From NCBI GenBank assembly GCA_018136815.1, contig CM030944.1, forward strand, positions 744,456 through 808,455: a stretch of 64,000 nucleotides of DNA, written 5' to 3'. Below are positions 1-13,070 of the stretch, piece by piece (within the stretch, counting starts at the first letter, position 1; each line of letters starts with the position of its first letter). Both the position numbers and the translations under genes were made by a program. This DNA comes from Isochrysis galbana. Its lineage: Eukaryota > Haptophyta > Isochrysidales > Isochrysidaceae. Under the pieces are notes generated by a model, which did no database searches, was not told the DNA's origin, and saw only the letters and a list, made by a program, of their open reading frames with translations.

Positions 1-110
1 CCCACTAGTAGCCACTAGCTAATTGGACACAACGTTTCAGTCCCGGAATCTTGCCATGCCTGACGAGCCAGGTGTCCGAGTGATACCGGGGGGAGGGGGC
101 ACTGGCTATA
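1..110. repeat. Dispersed repeat D, copy 1
   Basis: About 100 bp here reappear in inverted orientation at about 17850-17965: the stretch around ttgccatgcctgacgagcc, the run of G before cactgg, and the ctaattggacacaac segment all match. It holds no recognisable gene. The rest of the stretch up to the oxygenase stop codon shows nothing further. Confidence 0.7.
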
Positions 111-292
111 TGTGCAACAGCAGAGAGGCTTGGCCATGGGCCGTAGGTGCAAGGTGCACATTGACAATTGAGCTAGCCAGTAGCTAAGTGCATTCAGGTG
201 GGAGCAAGGTGGGAAAAGGAGGCGCAATTAAAAGTGCGCAGGCAGTACAGCGTTAGAGCTATCTATCATCTGCAGTATCAGTATCAGTGTTG

Positions 293-1651
293 TCACTTGC
301 AATACTTCCGCCGCCAAGCAATGTAATTCGCAAGGGCTTGAGGGCAGTCTGCTGTGGGCAAATCATCGACCTTGGTTGCCTCGAGCTCGGCTAGGGCCGA
401 TGCTCGTCCAGTTGAGCAGGCCCGCCGCCGTTCCTCGCGCGTGTCGATTACCGCCTCTCCGCGACAGCGGAAGAGAAATGGCAACCCGATACGCTCCCCG
501 GCCCCAGTTGGTGCCTGCGTCATAGGCGCAAGGACACGATGCCGACAGGAGGTGTAGAGACCACCGCTAATCGCGGCAAGGGTATCCCCAACCATGACCG
601 TGATCAATCGCGCATTGTCGTGGTCCTCGAAATTTACCGCTTGTGCGTCGTCCATGCCGCCCTCGAGACTGACCCACTGCCGGTCAGATTGACGAAATGC
701 TTGCAAGCCTGGCTCACTCGCTTCGAAGTCTAGTGTAAGTAGGCCCACATCATTGTGCTCAGGACACAAGACTCGGCGGCCATCTGCTAGGTGTGCACAA
801 CCCTCGGCATCACTTCTGTACCTGCATGCACGCAGCCCAGCATGGCGCAGTGGCGGGCATTCCTCATGTGCCCTATCGGGATCTAATCGTATCGACGGGG
901 TGCCCTCCGCTGCGCTTAGAGCGCACCCATTCTTCGCCACCTTCATGACATCTTTATCCGTAGCCAAGGCCGGGTCAAGCAGATCGGCAAAGAATGCTGG
1001 ACGTATACCTAGGTCACACGCCACGTGCTCAATCATCGCACGCGCCCACCCGTCGAGCATTCTCATCGAGCGCATCAACAGCACCGTCAACGCAGCAAAT
1101 TCCGATGAGGGGCACATATTGCTGCCACCGTCTGAGCCTGTGCAATGCCCTTCGTCGAACTGCTCAAGGTTTAGAAGCCTTGGATAAACGTGTCCGCCAT
1201 CAACAGTGAGACGCAGTTCCAGTTGCTCGCGGTCCCTTCCACTTGCATAGCCTGCCAGTGTGCCGCTTGCAGGCCCGTACGCGCCAGCACTGAGCATCTT
1301 TTCCTTGCGGGTCTGTGCAAACCAGCGCTGAACCTCCTTCTCAGTTTGGAGGAGGAGTTGCGCGGCGTCGCGAGGCAGGCTAAGATGCGCGTAACCGTCG
1401 CGCTTCAACCGCTCACAAAACAGGATGCCTGCTGCGCACGGCTCACTAGCCACGCCGCCCACTCCTTCAAGCAGCGCACTGAGCGGTAGCGGCGGCTCGC
1501 TCTGCTGTGCTTCTCCCTCGCGCTCGGCGGCGCGGCCGACGACAAAAAGACGGCGCGCACCGCCCTGACTGCCCACGCGGAAGCTGGCGATCAGGTCGTC
1601 CCGCGTCGGCCGCGGGTCCGTGGCCTCCTCACGCGGAGGGTCCCCCGCCAT
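293..1651 (-). CDS. 2-oxoglutarate/Fe(II)-dependent oxygenase-like protein (isopenicillin N synthase superfamily)
   Basis: Single-exon gene for 452 residues. The C-terminal half has the jelly-roll dioxygenase signature: the iron ligands H299 and D301 in CPEHNDVGLLTL, the distal H371 in CRHRVLAP, and R387 in RIGLPF, which would hold the 2-oxoglutarate carboxylate. The usual RxS motif reads RIG, so the serine is replaced. Plant and fungal relatives oxidise small molecules such as gibberellins, flavonoids or peptides; the substrate here cannot be told. At 452 residues it is longer than the usual 300-370; the extra length is an alanine- and acid-rich N-terminus and an insert around residues 240-290. 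The first ATG was chosen because the leader upstream is purine-rich, as for other genes here, and no earlier in-frame ATG fits. No clear targeting peptide is visible. Confidence 0.8.
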   Translation of the reverse strand: MAGDPPREEATDPRPTRDDLIASFRVGSQGGARRLFVVGRAAEREGEAQQSEPPLPLSALLEGVGGVASEPCAAGILFCERLKRDGYAHLSLPRDAAQLLLQTEKEVQRWFAQTRKEKMLSAGAYGPASGTLAGYASGRDREQLELRLTVDGGHVYPRLLNLEQFDEGHCTGSDGGSNMCPSSEFAALTVLLMRSMRMLDGWARAMIEHVACDLGIRPAFFADLLDPALATDKDVMKVAKNGCALSAAEGTPSIRLDPDRAHEECPPLRHAGLRACRYRSDAEGCAHLADGRRVLCPEHNDVGLLTLDFEASEPGLQAFRQSDRQWVSLEGGMDDAQAVNFEDHDNARLITVMVGDTLAAISGGLYTSCRHRVLAPMTQAPTGAGERIGLPFLFRCRGEAVIDTREERRRACSTGRASALAELEATKVDDLPTADCPQALANYIAWRRKYCK

Positions 1652-2784
1652 CGCGCCGCCGCTGCCCTTCCCTCCCTCTCTGCTTGCCTTCTGCTTCCAT
1701 CTTTCAAATGAATAAAGTACTTTTAAAGCAAAGCTTCATGGGTTCATGGGTCAGCCGCATTTCCATTTCGTCAGAGTTTTCTTGTTGTGTTAGTATAGCC
1801 TTAGTGCTGCGGGACCGTAGCCCGTCGACGGCAACGGAGCCCCTACCCCGCGATGGGGGTGTGCGCGGTTGACGCATGGCTCGTCCGGTGTATGTGGCTA
1901 GGAATGCAGTAATGCCAGATGCTAGCTAACAAGATGTCATACGACGCTATGTTCTAAGGTGGTAACCCCAACCCCCACCGAGAGGTGGCGAGGACGGCGG
2001 CGAGAGCGACATCGAGCGAGCGGCGAGAGGCGAGGGCGAGCGAGGGGAGGGCTGTGATGGCAGGGACTGGCCAGAAGAGGCGAGTTTGTAGGGTATGAGT
2101 GGTAGACGAGCGAGAGCGACGAGGGCTTGTGAGCTTTTGATTTAGAGAATTGTTGATTGTTGAGGCATGGAATGGGGCCCTCTAGGGGTCCAAGGGCGAC
2201 CGTGCTCACGGAGGGCTGAGCACAGGGAGCACTGGAGCTGGAGGGAGGCATGGCACCGGCGGGAACACCGCTCAAACGAGCATGGGGCGATGGCGGTCGA
2301 GAGAGCTCGCCCAGATCGGATTGGAGGTTATGGATGGAACAGGAGGGACCGAACGGGACGGAAGGTAGGCGGCGGCAGGCACGGCATTTTGGCCATTGGC
2401 GGGCGGGACGGGCAGGCCATCTTCCAGGGTTGGGAGATGGATGGCGGGCAGGGGCGAGGGCGAGCGCGAAGACGGAGCGGACATAGCGGATAGCGAGGGT
2501 GAGTGGGTGAGTGAGTGGATTTGGTTGGTGTTGTAAGATTGCTGGTTACGACTGAGCGAGAGCGAGAGCGAAAACTAGGGAGCGGGGAGCGACTGGGACG
2601 AGGGACGAGGGCGACAGAGGCCGACAGGGTACCAATCCGATGAGTCCGACAACAATCCGAGACACGCACACTTGACTTTCACCCAACATTCCTCCACACT
2701 AACGTATCTTTCTCCACTTGGGCGGGGAAAACACAGAAGGAAGGAAACAAGGAAGAGAAAGCCGACAAGAGAGCGATGATGCGA
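1652..2784. other. Repeat-rich intergenic DNA
   Basis: No gene recognised. About 1872-1955 (tcgtccggtgtatg to the gatgtcatacgacg motif) recurs in direct orientation at about 15507-15570. About 1975-2095 (aggacggcggcgagagcgac onward) recurs at about 14307-14420. The 2330-2410 segment resembles the reverse complement of 19085-19150. Open frames occur on both strands, as expected for GC-rich repeat DNA, and none has a recognisable domain. Confidence 0.6.
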
Positions 2785-3253
2785 CCCTTGTTGGGCTGTC
2801 AGTCCGTAAGCTTACGGTGGTTTTGAGCTTACATTTACATCAGTACTTACATCAGTACTAATATCAGCTTACACCCCTATTATAACTTCCAGTATCGCTA
2901 TTATTATACTTATACTTACTGGGGGGTGTTCAGCGTGCAGCGCGTGGCGCGCGCGCAAAGGGGAGGGCAGCGCAAACAAACAGAGAGCACGAGTTGGCAG
3001 GTGCATGTGAAGAGGCCAAGAGGCCAAGGTGGTGGTGGTGGGGGGGTGGGCAGCTAGGAGGACAGATAGGCGGGGGGAGGGAGCGGGCTGGCGCGCCTCT
3101 GCGCTTGTTCGCGGGGGCTCGTTCCCGCTCCGGAGTTTTGTTTTCAGTTTTATTTTTGAACTGGCAGCCTAGGAACTAACATCAGTATATCAGCTCCTGG
3201 GGAGCTAATACTAATGCATCAGTACTAATATCAGTACTTACAGCCCAACCAGG
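2785..3253. mobile_element. Small non-autonomous inverted-repeat element (MITE) with 7 bp target duplication
   Basis: The 469 bp unit is flanked by the direct repeat gatgcga (2778-2784 and 3254-3260). Its ends are inverted: the left end starts CCCTTGTTGGGCTGT and the reverse complement of the right end starts CCTGGTTGGGCTGT. Next to both ends lie AT-rich subterminal motifs of the catcagtactaatatcag type. A 7-8 bp duplication with subterminal repeats fits a hAT-like MITE. The centre (about 2930-3170) is GC-rich and encodes nothing recognisable. Confidence 0.65.
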
Positions 3254-3260
3254 GATGCGA

Positions 3261-6200
3261 CGGAAGAGCCGACGGCGAACGGCGGTTACCGCGAACGAAT
3301 AGATAGAAAGTAAGGAGGGAATCTACGAGCGTAAACCGGAAGGGGAGAGAGGGTAGGCTTCGCGCGGGGGAAAGGTCCGCAACGACGAACACCTACGACG
3401 AGAGCGAGAACGAGCGCGGGGGAACGACAGCAAGGAGGGACCAAAGGCAGAGCAAGGCCCAAGGTGCAAAGGAGCGAAACAGGAGCGAGACAGGCCACCA
3501 AGGGGCGCAACGGCAAGGAGCGAGGGGCGAGTTACGAGTGCAGAGTTCTACAAGTTACGAGTAAAACTCCGCGGCAATAAGAACGACTGGGCTCGAAGAC
3601 GCCTAAGGTCGGAAGTCGATCGCGGATGCGACACCCCCCTGCTAGAATCGAGCGTCCTCGCGAGGTAGAGGTGAGCGAAACAGATGGGGACAGAAAGCAA
3701 AGACAAGGCAAATAAGCAATTAAGGTGAGCCACACCCGTCCGGACTGGGAGGTGAAGAATCGGCGGTCGGCACGGCAGTCCGCAAGACCGCAGGATTCAG
3801 TATAATAGTCCCCTCTCTTCTCTCTTTTACGAGAGTTTTACCTGAGGGTTTAGGCGGTGTGGCGACGCCCAACTATTACACGGCTGGCCCTATTACAAAC
3901 GCTTGGAAGAGTCAAGTCAGTGCTTTGCAAGTGTTCCGTGGGGAAGACGAGGGCTCGCGGACAGACGGCAAGAGAGTTCCACGCGGGGGAAACCGTTCGG
4001 CTACCGCGGGGGAAAAATTCGGCGACCGCGGAGGACCTCCTCGGTGTTGTTCGCCTTCCGTGGTGGACGGGAGGTGTACGACGAGGACAAGCTTGCCAGG
4101 TGGGATGGCGGCGCTTGCGCCACGTGCACGGAGCAACTCCCCCAGTGGCGCCAGAATTGCAGCCCAGTGGCTCCCGTGGAATCGACCCTTTGTGCGCATC
4201 CGTGACGGCGTGCGGAAACTTCCATGCGCACGCACGGCGTCCCCGCGGGGAGCGAGAGCGACGAGAGCGAGAGCGACGGATGACGACTGACGACAGGACG
4301 ACGGACAAAGACACCCAGGAAAACACTCCGACGCTCGCCCCACGACTTTCTCATGTAACTCGACTAAAATCAAACCCAAACACTCCGGACTCCGGCCAGA
4401 CGACGACGGACGACGATCAGAAGGCGATCTGTCGGCAATCCCGTCTGGAAGGGGAATCGCACCATAACTTATGGCCATAACGGAAACGAGGGGCAATCCT
4501 GCCGCACAGGATTCCAAGAGACCTATCGAATAAGACGAAAGAAGTGCGTTGTGCCTAAGGGGGAGATGCGAAGAGATTGCAAATTAAACCCGATTGCAAT
4601 CACTGAAGTAGATAGAGAAACGCGGAGAAGATAGCGAATAAAACCTATTTGCGAAGCACCTAGGATGAAGAAAGGTGGGGAAACTTCCCTTCTCTTCGAG
4701 AGAAAGAGAGAGGGCGCTCCACAACCCAAGATCCTATGCGTCCAAGCGAAGCTTTTGACTGAGAACGAGAACGAGAGCATTAATTATAACGATAATACAT
4801 AATTAATACCGATCGACGAAGAGAAGCCTAACGAGCGTCGATTCGTGAATGCGCAACTAAGTTTATACTTGGTTGCCCCATGGGGGGGCACGAGCCCCCC
4901 CCCTCTCTCCACTCCTCCCCTGCCATGGGGGAGGAACCACCCATGCTCCTGGCACGCCTGATGGCTTGCCAGGAGCAGAATGCCCTGCTGACCCACTCTC
5001 TCACTGGCAGGCTCGCCTGCCTCGCGCGTCCTGGCCTGTCGTGGCCAGCCCATCGCTCCAACCGCCCCTCCTCCCCTGTTCGACAGGCAGACAGGTGCAG
5101 ATTGGGGACCCCTGAGGCACAGGAGGGCCTAGTTGCTCCATCAGCCTAATATTAGGTCCTGATATCATGATATAAGGTCCACCACCCCTGATACCTGATA
5201 TTAGGTCATCCATTTATAAGTATAACTTTCAAAGGAAAAAGAATAGTTCGCACTATCCGGCTAGAGTCGGGAGATCGCCTAGTCACGACGACGACATCAC
5301 ATATACAGGCGGCGCCCAGGACAAGGAGAAGGAGGTAGGTAGGGTGAGGAAAGCTCCCGGGCCCCCCTTTCATAATCACCACCCTAGAAAAACTAGCAGC
5401 CCAGACGCCCAGATACCAGATACGCAGTGCAGGAAGGAGGTCTCTGTACTAAAACTAAATAACACCATTAGACCATTAGCCATTAGATCTCATTACTATT
5501 ATTACACTACCATATTATAACATTAGTCACCTGATATGAGGACCTGATATTAGGTCCTGATATGAGGTGTAAGGTCGCCGAGACCTGACGACCTGACACC
5601 TGACGGAGCAACTGGGCAGGAGGGCCAGCGAGGGAGAGGCAGGGGAGGCCAGGGCCCAGCCCCAGCCTCCTCTGCCCCCTGAGCCGGCCTCCAGGGGCCT
5701 CCAGGGGTCGCCAGAGGCAGCTGCAGGCCTGTCGCAGGCGCGCCATCGCGCGTGCCTGCAGGAGAGGGGAGAGAGAGCGCGGAGAAGGGGGTGGGCGGAG
5801 CGAGAGCTCCGCTCACCGGAAAATAGGTAAGTCCCGCACGCACCTGTTTACAGGATAAGTCGGGACCGAGACCGCCGCCAGCCCGGTAGGCGTAGGAGGA
5901 AGGGGGGAACGGATCGCCGGGGGGGGGCGCGGGCCACCGACCATATCTAAGCCCTTTTCCCCTATCCCCCTAGTAGTGCACGGGGGGAGTCGCCTGATGG
6001 CGGGGGGGGAAGGGCCGGGGGAGTGGGGGTGTAGAAAGTTTCCTACGTGAGTAGAAAGTAGAGGCTGCACGGTCGCGTGTGCGGTGAGACTATTAAGAAA
6101 TTAATTAATCGATTCGTGAATGCGACAAACACACGGGGCGAAGGAGATAAGGAGATCGACGATCTAGATCGAGATCGGAGGATCCCGACCGCCGACCGGC

Positions 6201-7296
6201 GACCGGACGGAGAGGGTGCACGCCCGAGCAGGGGGGAAAACAAAACGCACGAAGGGAGGGAGAGCAAAGGAGAGAGGCTCCCTTGGGAGAAACCTAAACC
6301 TAAGGGCGGCTCTTCCCCCGACCGCAACAGGTGCACCCCGCTCTACTCAGACCCCCGCACAACCTGAGCCCCTAAGAAGTAGAGCGCACGAGGGGAGTTG
6401 CCGCAAGGCGTGGAGTGAGGGGGGCGAGAAGGAGAAGGAGGATGGGCGTGGCTTCGTAAGCGTGTTTCAGTGCCACACGTGAGGCGAAATTATTTAAAGA
6501 TTTTTTTCATTTCGCCCCGGAGCCCCGGGGACCGGGCCAGGGCTCCCCGCCGGTATCGCGTTCAAGCGTGGGCAGTGGCAGGACAATGGACAAGGGGGCG
6601 GCTCGCGGCGCACCATTCTTTGCGCTCGAGGGAAGAGGGAAGAGGGCAATGGCAGGTGGGACCCAGCCCCCCCCCCCCCGGGGGGGGTCCCAGGCCCCCC
6701 TCCCAACCACACTCACTGTTAGAATATAGTTTTATTTTTTGCGTACGACCGCCCTACAACTAGTGCCGAGTCATCTGCTCAGGTTTTTTGTGCACACTGC
6801 AGTGCAGGCCTTAGTACACGTTAGCAAAGCAGCTCGACGCAGTGACGGTTTCAACATCAAACACTAATCCATCTTTCTCAGCTTTCAGATTTTGAGCACT
6901 AGCCATTCAGAGAAACGCGATTGCCCCATTCTACCTTGTTCTCCTGCTCCCAAGTCCAACCGCAATCTGTCTTTGGTTGGACAGCCGACGCTGACACGGA
7001 ATTCTGTTCAGAAGCCACCTTGAGATGTACAGGAATTAGCTACCTAAAAAAGAAAGAAGCTCATAGCTCGCCACTCGTGTCGCAAAAGAGAGGCGCGTTC
7101 AGCTTGAGAACAACTCGGGGTGGGACGATGGAATAGGCCAACAAGGATGAGCGCCCTAGCAAAGAAAGATGCGGCATGCTGCCCTGTAACCTCCAATTAT
7201 ATGAAGTTGACCTTCTCTCAAACTAGAAGATACGACTCAACTCCTAGTCACCGTTTCGCAGCATTTTTGTGGCCATCCACGAGATGATGATTGGCT
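3261..7296. other. Repeat-dense stretch without a recognised gene
   Basis: Several pieces recur elsewhere. About 4245-4300 (agcgagagcgacgagagcg and the gacgacaggacg part) matches 14425-14480. About 4558-4850 is a fragment of repeat family A. About 5600-5830 resembles the GC-rich part of the P-repeat blocks at 13200-13480 and 53150-53330. About 6100-6130 matches the tcgattcgtgaatgcgac end of family A. G and C homopolymer runs occur near 5930 and 6668-6690. Open frames over 100 codons occur on both strands at 3850-4520 but overlap each other and carry no domain, so I do not call them genes. Confidence 0.5.
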
Positions 7297-7836
7297 TTAG
7301 AAGGTAGTAGCGGACAGCTCCTTCCCACTTTCCAGCATTTTCCGCCTCGAACGCATGACCACATTGGTCGCCGCTACAGTGAACCCAATACCAATTGCAA
7401 GGAGTCGTATGCAAAATTTAACCTCAGCTTCGAGCCCTTCGAGCCATGCCCAATGGCTCTCCCCCTCATGAGGAGTCATCCCAGGCGCACTAGAGCCGTA
7501 ACTGTCGTCTCCATCACCTCCGCCGCGCCAGCCGCCGTAGCCACCTTTCCCGCATCCGCCGGACACTCCACCCCCATTTCCAAAGTCGAGGTCAAAGTGG
7601 ACAGATGGCACGTTTGCTATGAAGTCGAGGACGGCGGGCGGTGCGCCGACCTCAGAGGGGAGGACAGCTCCGGTCAGCCAATTTGGCGATGACGGGAGTG
7701 GCGTGGGCGCTGGCTTGCTCGGCGCCTCAGCCCGCGCCCTTCTACCCAGCTCGGGCGCAGCAGGGCTCATCCTTAGCCGGACGTGCGTGGAGGAACACAC
7801 GGCGAGCAGAGAGAGCAGAAGGGCTCTGCAGAGCAT
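7297..7836 (-). CDS. Small secreted or plastid-targeted single-span membrane protein, function unknown
   Basis: A 179-residue reading. Residues 1-18 are a clear signal peptide (MLCRALLLSLLAVCSST). A basic, alanine/proline/serine-rich stretch (residues 19-60) follows, the arrangement of plastid proteins in algae with secondary plastids. Residues 88-110 are glycine-rich, and residues 143-162 form a hydrophobic helix (LLAIGIGFTVAATNVV) followed by basic residues. I do not recognise the family. The frame stays open upstream through a CT microsatellite that would encode only Leu/Ser/Pro; the ATG at 7836 was chosen because it starts the signal peptide and lies just downstream, in the sense direction, of the polypyrimidine tract. 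Confidence is moderate because the identification rests on targeting and membrane features only. Confidence 0.6.
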   Translation of the reverse strand: MLCRALLLSLLAVCSSTHVRLRMSPAAPELGRRARAEAPSKPAPTPLPSSPNWLTGAVLPSEVGAPPAVLDFIANVPSVHFDLDFGNGGGVSGGCGKGGYGGWRGGGDGDDSYGSSAPGMTPHEGESHWAWLEGLEAEVKFCIRLLAIGIGFTVAATNVVMRSRRKMLESGKELSATTF

Positions 7837-7856
7837 GGGGAGAGCGCGCGGGGGGG

Positions 7857-8596
<740 letters not shown>

Positions 8597-8815
8597 GCAG
8601 TAGAATCAAAGATCAAGGGAGAGAGCGTGGAAGGGACGGAGATCCTCCTCGTGGGTTGGTTCGCTCCTCTTCTCTTCGTAGGAGGGGGGGACCCGTGTCC
8701 GAATGAGTTTTGTAGTATAAGTGCTGTCCATATACTACGACTCTTCATGTACTCCTACTTACTACTCACTAGAGCTCTAGTAGCCTACAGCTACAGGCAT
8801 CCTATGAGCTATGAT

Positions 8816-9675
8816 TAGGGACAGGCCAGAGTTTCGTTTGAGACCTGCCCAAATTTCGTTCGATATTTCGCCAATATTTCGCGCTTCCCCACCCAAATTT
8901 CGACAATATTTCGCGGTGAACTTGTGGAGTTGCGCTCACTTGTACACGTGTACTCGTGTACTATGTACTGTAACTACGCCTACGCCGTACGCCGATCGAC
9001 GATACGCTGTATGCTATATCTAGTGTTAACTATTATAATTAATACGAAGTGTTAGTGTTAATGTTAAGTTTAAGTATTAAGTATTAATTAAGATGTGAGA
9101 TATCTATTACCTATTACAACTACATACATTACTCTGATTCTGTAATTTACGCTCTGATAAACAAACTACAAGCCACGAGTCAGACCTCACTTGTCATCAT
9201 TCAGCACGTGTCACGTTGGTTGTACCAAAGCATCAATGCGCACACTGGAGCTGATCGGACAACGAATTCATTTGCATGCCTCCAAACATGCATGCACTTC
9301 AATAACAAAAACACGCGCTCACACGACGCGGAAGTTAGGGGACAAAGCAAAAGAAATACGGGCACCTCGCGACCAAGCTGGAAGCTGAGAGTGGTTTGCC
9401 CTCCACCAGCCACCAACTCCAACTCATGATGGAGGATACGTGAAAAGCCGCGGTTTTGTCGCGCGTCACGCGTCGGGAATTTCGCGCCAGTCATTCCCGA
9501 CCTCCCCCCCCCCCAAATAGTAGTATATTTATTGCCATCGACCCCCGTCCCCCCCCTTGGTATTGTGTCCATGTCCCTTAGACGGCCCAAATTTCGCGAA
9601 ATTTCGAACGAAATCGACGCTCGGAAAATGAGCCCAAATTTCGAAAAAAATTTCCGAAATCCTGGCCCGTCCCTA
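8816..9675. mobile_element. Non-autonomous hAT-family transposon with 8 bp target duplication
   Basis: The 860 bp element is bounded by the perfect direct repeat gctatgat (8808-8815 and 9676-9683). Its termini are inverted: the left starts TAGGGACAGGCCAG and the reverse complement of the right starts TAGGGACGGGCCAG. Several aatttcg motifs lie just inside both ends. An 8 bp target duplication with these termini is the hAT hallmark. Inside, on the minus strand, lies a decayed transposase C-terminus. Confidence 0.9.
9201..9410 (-). pseudogene. hAT transposase C-terminal dimerisation domain, frameshifted remnant
   Basis: Read on the minus strand, one frame gives WWRANHSQLPAWSRGARISF and the neighbouring frame continues TSASCERVFLLLK (about 9297-9335), then ALMLWYNQ. 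Together these match the hAT_C pattern (tryptophan-rich start, then a small-residue stretch and xERVFS), but in two frames, so the gene is broken. It lies inside the hAT element 8816-9675, which therefore derives from an autonomous hAT by internal deletion. Confidence 0.7.
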
Positions 9676-9683
9676 GCTATGAT

Positions 9684-10731
9684 TATTGCTGTATAGCTAA
9701 GGCTGTCTTCGAACACCCGGTCTGGGTCTGGCGACGTCTCCTTCTCCTCGCGGGCCCTCATTTATTTGTTTATTTAAGGTCTCCCAACCAACTATCTTTA
9801 AAAGGATAGGGTCATGGCATGGAGCGCGCCACGCTCCACGCTCCCCTCCTTTCTCTCCGCCCACCCCACCGCGCCGGCCGACCAAGTGATGACCGACGCC
9901 ACGCAACCGCAGCGTCCTCATCCCGAGCCCTCGCCCTCCCACAGGTGGCCGCGAGCCGCCCCTCGCTCGCCACACGCACAGAGCCACGCACAGCCTACAG
10001 CCTAGCGGTTGAAGGGGCGCAACGAAGACTACCGGTAGTCTTAAAGACAACGACTTCACCTTGTCATAACTAGGTCAAATTAGCACCCTGATCTGTATTT
10101 TTTGCGCCCAGGCAGCTAATATGGTCACTATCTAATAGGCCCCTAGCATAAATATTAAGAATTCGAACGCGAAATTCGATTTTTAGTATACATATACAAA
10201 TATTGAAGACTACAGAAATTGACGTTGAACGACTCGCGGGCAGATTCACACAGACAGACTCACAGGGCAGCTGAGACGCCGGGCCCGGTGGATTGGGGCC
10301 CTCACAAGCACTCCCGACAGACTCGCCGCGAAGGTCCACCTGACCGCGACGAAATCACGCTCGCTATCGGCATCTGAAGTCGGGCTCCAAACGCCCTTTC
10401 GCGCGCTGCCAACGCGACCCGCAGTGGGGGACATGGCGCGCGCGGCAGGGTGCTTCCGCGGCGCATGCGGCCACCTGAGACCCTGACACGAGGACTGGCG
10501 CCAAAGAAGCGCCTTCCACACCAAATGATGCCCCCCCACACCAGCAGGCGCGCTGGCATGAGTGAGCATTTCCAGCAGAGCGGCCGGCATTTGCCGGCCC
10601 CTTGACGAACGCCAACGCGCCCGACGCCGGGAGCTGTCCCCCCCCCCCCTTGCGCCCTGCGCCTCCCCCCCCCCCGACGCCGACGCGCTCATGGTTAAGC
10701 GCGGACCGCCATCGAAGCGCAAGGCGCCAAA
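9684..10731. other. Intergenic stretch, nothing recognised
   Basis: AT-rich segments (10080-10240) alternate with GC-rich segments (10250-10720). Overlapping open frames of 80-165 codons occur on the minus strand at 10246-10771, but they have no domain and a composition typical of random GC-rich DNA. Confidence 0.4.
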
Positions 10732-10881
10732 ATGGCCAAGCAATTCCTAGCTTCGCCGGCGTGGACCGCAAGGGTGGAGCGTGTGTTCTCGGCCGCAGGG
10801 AAAATGCACGGTGATCTACAAAAATCTGCGAAGGATACTACTCTAGAGGCGTCTTTGTTTGCTAGTCAGAACACCGAGTGA
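10732..10881 (+). pseudogene. hAT transposase C-terminal fragment
   Basis: The 49-residue reading ends naturally at a TGA and contains RVERVFSAAGKMHGDLQKSA followed by TLEASLFASQNTE. This is the hAT_C dimerisation tail with the diagnostic VERVFSAAGK block. Only the tail is recognisable, so it is a truncated copy. It is a different lineage from the remnant at 9201-9410. A probable right terminus of its element follows at about 11225-11270. Confidence 0.75.
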
Positions 10882-11149
10882 TATCGACACGGCACACTGC
10901 GTGTGTGGTGTCTTGGCGTGTGGCTCTCGTGCATAGTGTAGTGTGTAGTGCTCGTAAGAGGATGAATGCTATCTATGTACCATCTATAGTTACTATCTAC
11001 ATTTCGATAAGTTGGTGGTGCGCGCGGAGCGCGGCCGCTCTGAACGCTCCTATGCCTCCAGCGCCCAACGCGAGGTCAACTGCTGGTGCTCGGAGCACCT
11101 CCCACAAGTGCCCATTAATGGTACAATATAACTGGCAATTTTGAGTTTC

Positions 11150-11275
11150 TCAGAGGGCCCAAACTCAGCACATTAACAGGTTTAGTTTTGGGCTGGGTGT
11201 TAACAGGTCAGATGTTGGCCATTACTGGGTATTAATGGTATTAACTTGTTAACGGGCTTAACCCAGCCCTAGCCT
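11150..11275. mobile_element. Probable right end of a hAT element
   Basis: The segment has repeated ttaacagg and ggtattaa motifs and ends in aacgggcttaacccagccct followed by ag. Its reverse complement starts CTAGGGCTGGGTTAAGCCCG, a hAT-type terminus. No matching left terminus or target duplication was found upstream of 10732, so the copy looks 5'-truncated. Confidence 0.45.
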
Positions 11276-12343
<1,068 letters not shown>

Positions 12344-12398
12344 GCCACATTCCTAATCAAGGTCATTCATTACAAGCCAACAATCTCGATGTGAGTGC

Positions 12399-12413
12399 TG
12401 GCCCATTGGGCCA
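12399..12413 (+). terminator. Possible histone mRNA 3' stem-loop
   Basis: TGGCCCATTGGGCCA forms a 6 bp stem with a 3-base loop 56 bases after the H4 stop codon. Animal histone stem-loops have a 6 bp stem and a 4-base pyrimidine-rich loop, so this is non-canonical. No purine-rich downstream element is obvious. Confidence 0.25.
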
Positions 12414-13070
12414 TGAGCAGGGAACTGCGCTTGTCACACCGATGGGGACGTGTTGTCGTTCTCGCCTGGAATCTCACGGCCGCCACAATGGTTGTCGAGT
12501 TCTCTTGAGTGCTTTCACTTCATTTGTCAAGGAGACTAGTTGTACTTTGGCAGTCAAGAATGCTTCTTGTACATCGCAAAAACCCGAGGATGAGAGGCTG
12601 GGTATGCTCTAGCCAATGGAAACCTCACCAGCGTCAAAGAATTCGAATACGGATCCACGTCATAGTGGGCGTCGGGGCCGCTTACAAGAGTGGGACCAGC
12701 GATTGTTCCGGATTTTAATATGCAACTGTGTGAGAGTCTTTGACTAAAGGAGGGTGGTATTTGCCCTTGCTTCCTATTCCTATTTTGAAAAAAAAACTGA
12801 AGATTCTGGGCTACACACCTACTAGTTACGGGACTTCCCCTTGTTTCTAACACCGCCCTCATCTTCCCTCCCTCCACCTCTTTCCCTGCCCCTTCTACCA
12901 ATTACGCCAAGCGGGGTTCGGGAAGTAGGAACTGCCCTTCTTTGCTTCTTCTTAGCCCCCGTGTGTCATGGCCCTTCCTCCCTCTTCCCTCTTCGCCTGA
13001 TTCCGCGGAGGTGATGCGAGCGCGCAAGATAGCGCAGCTCCGCGTCACTACTTCTACTTACGAGTGGAGA

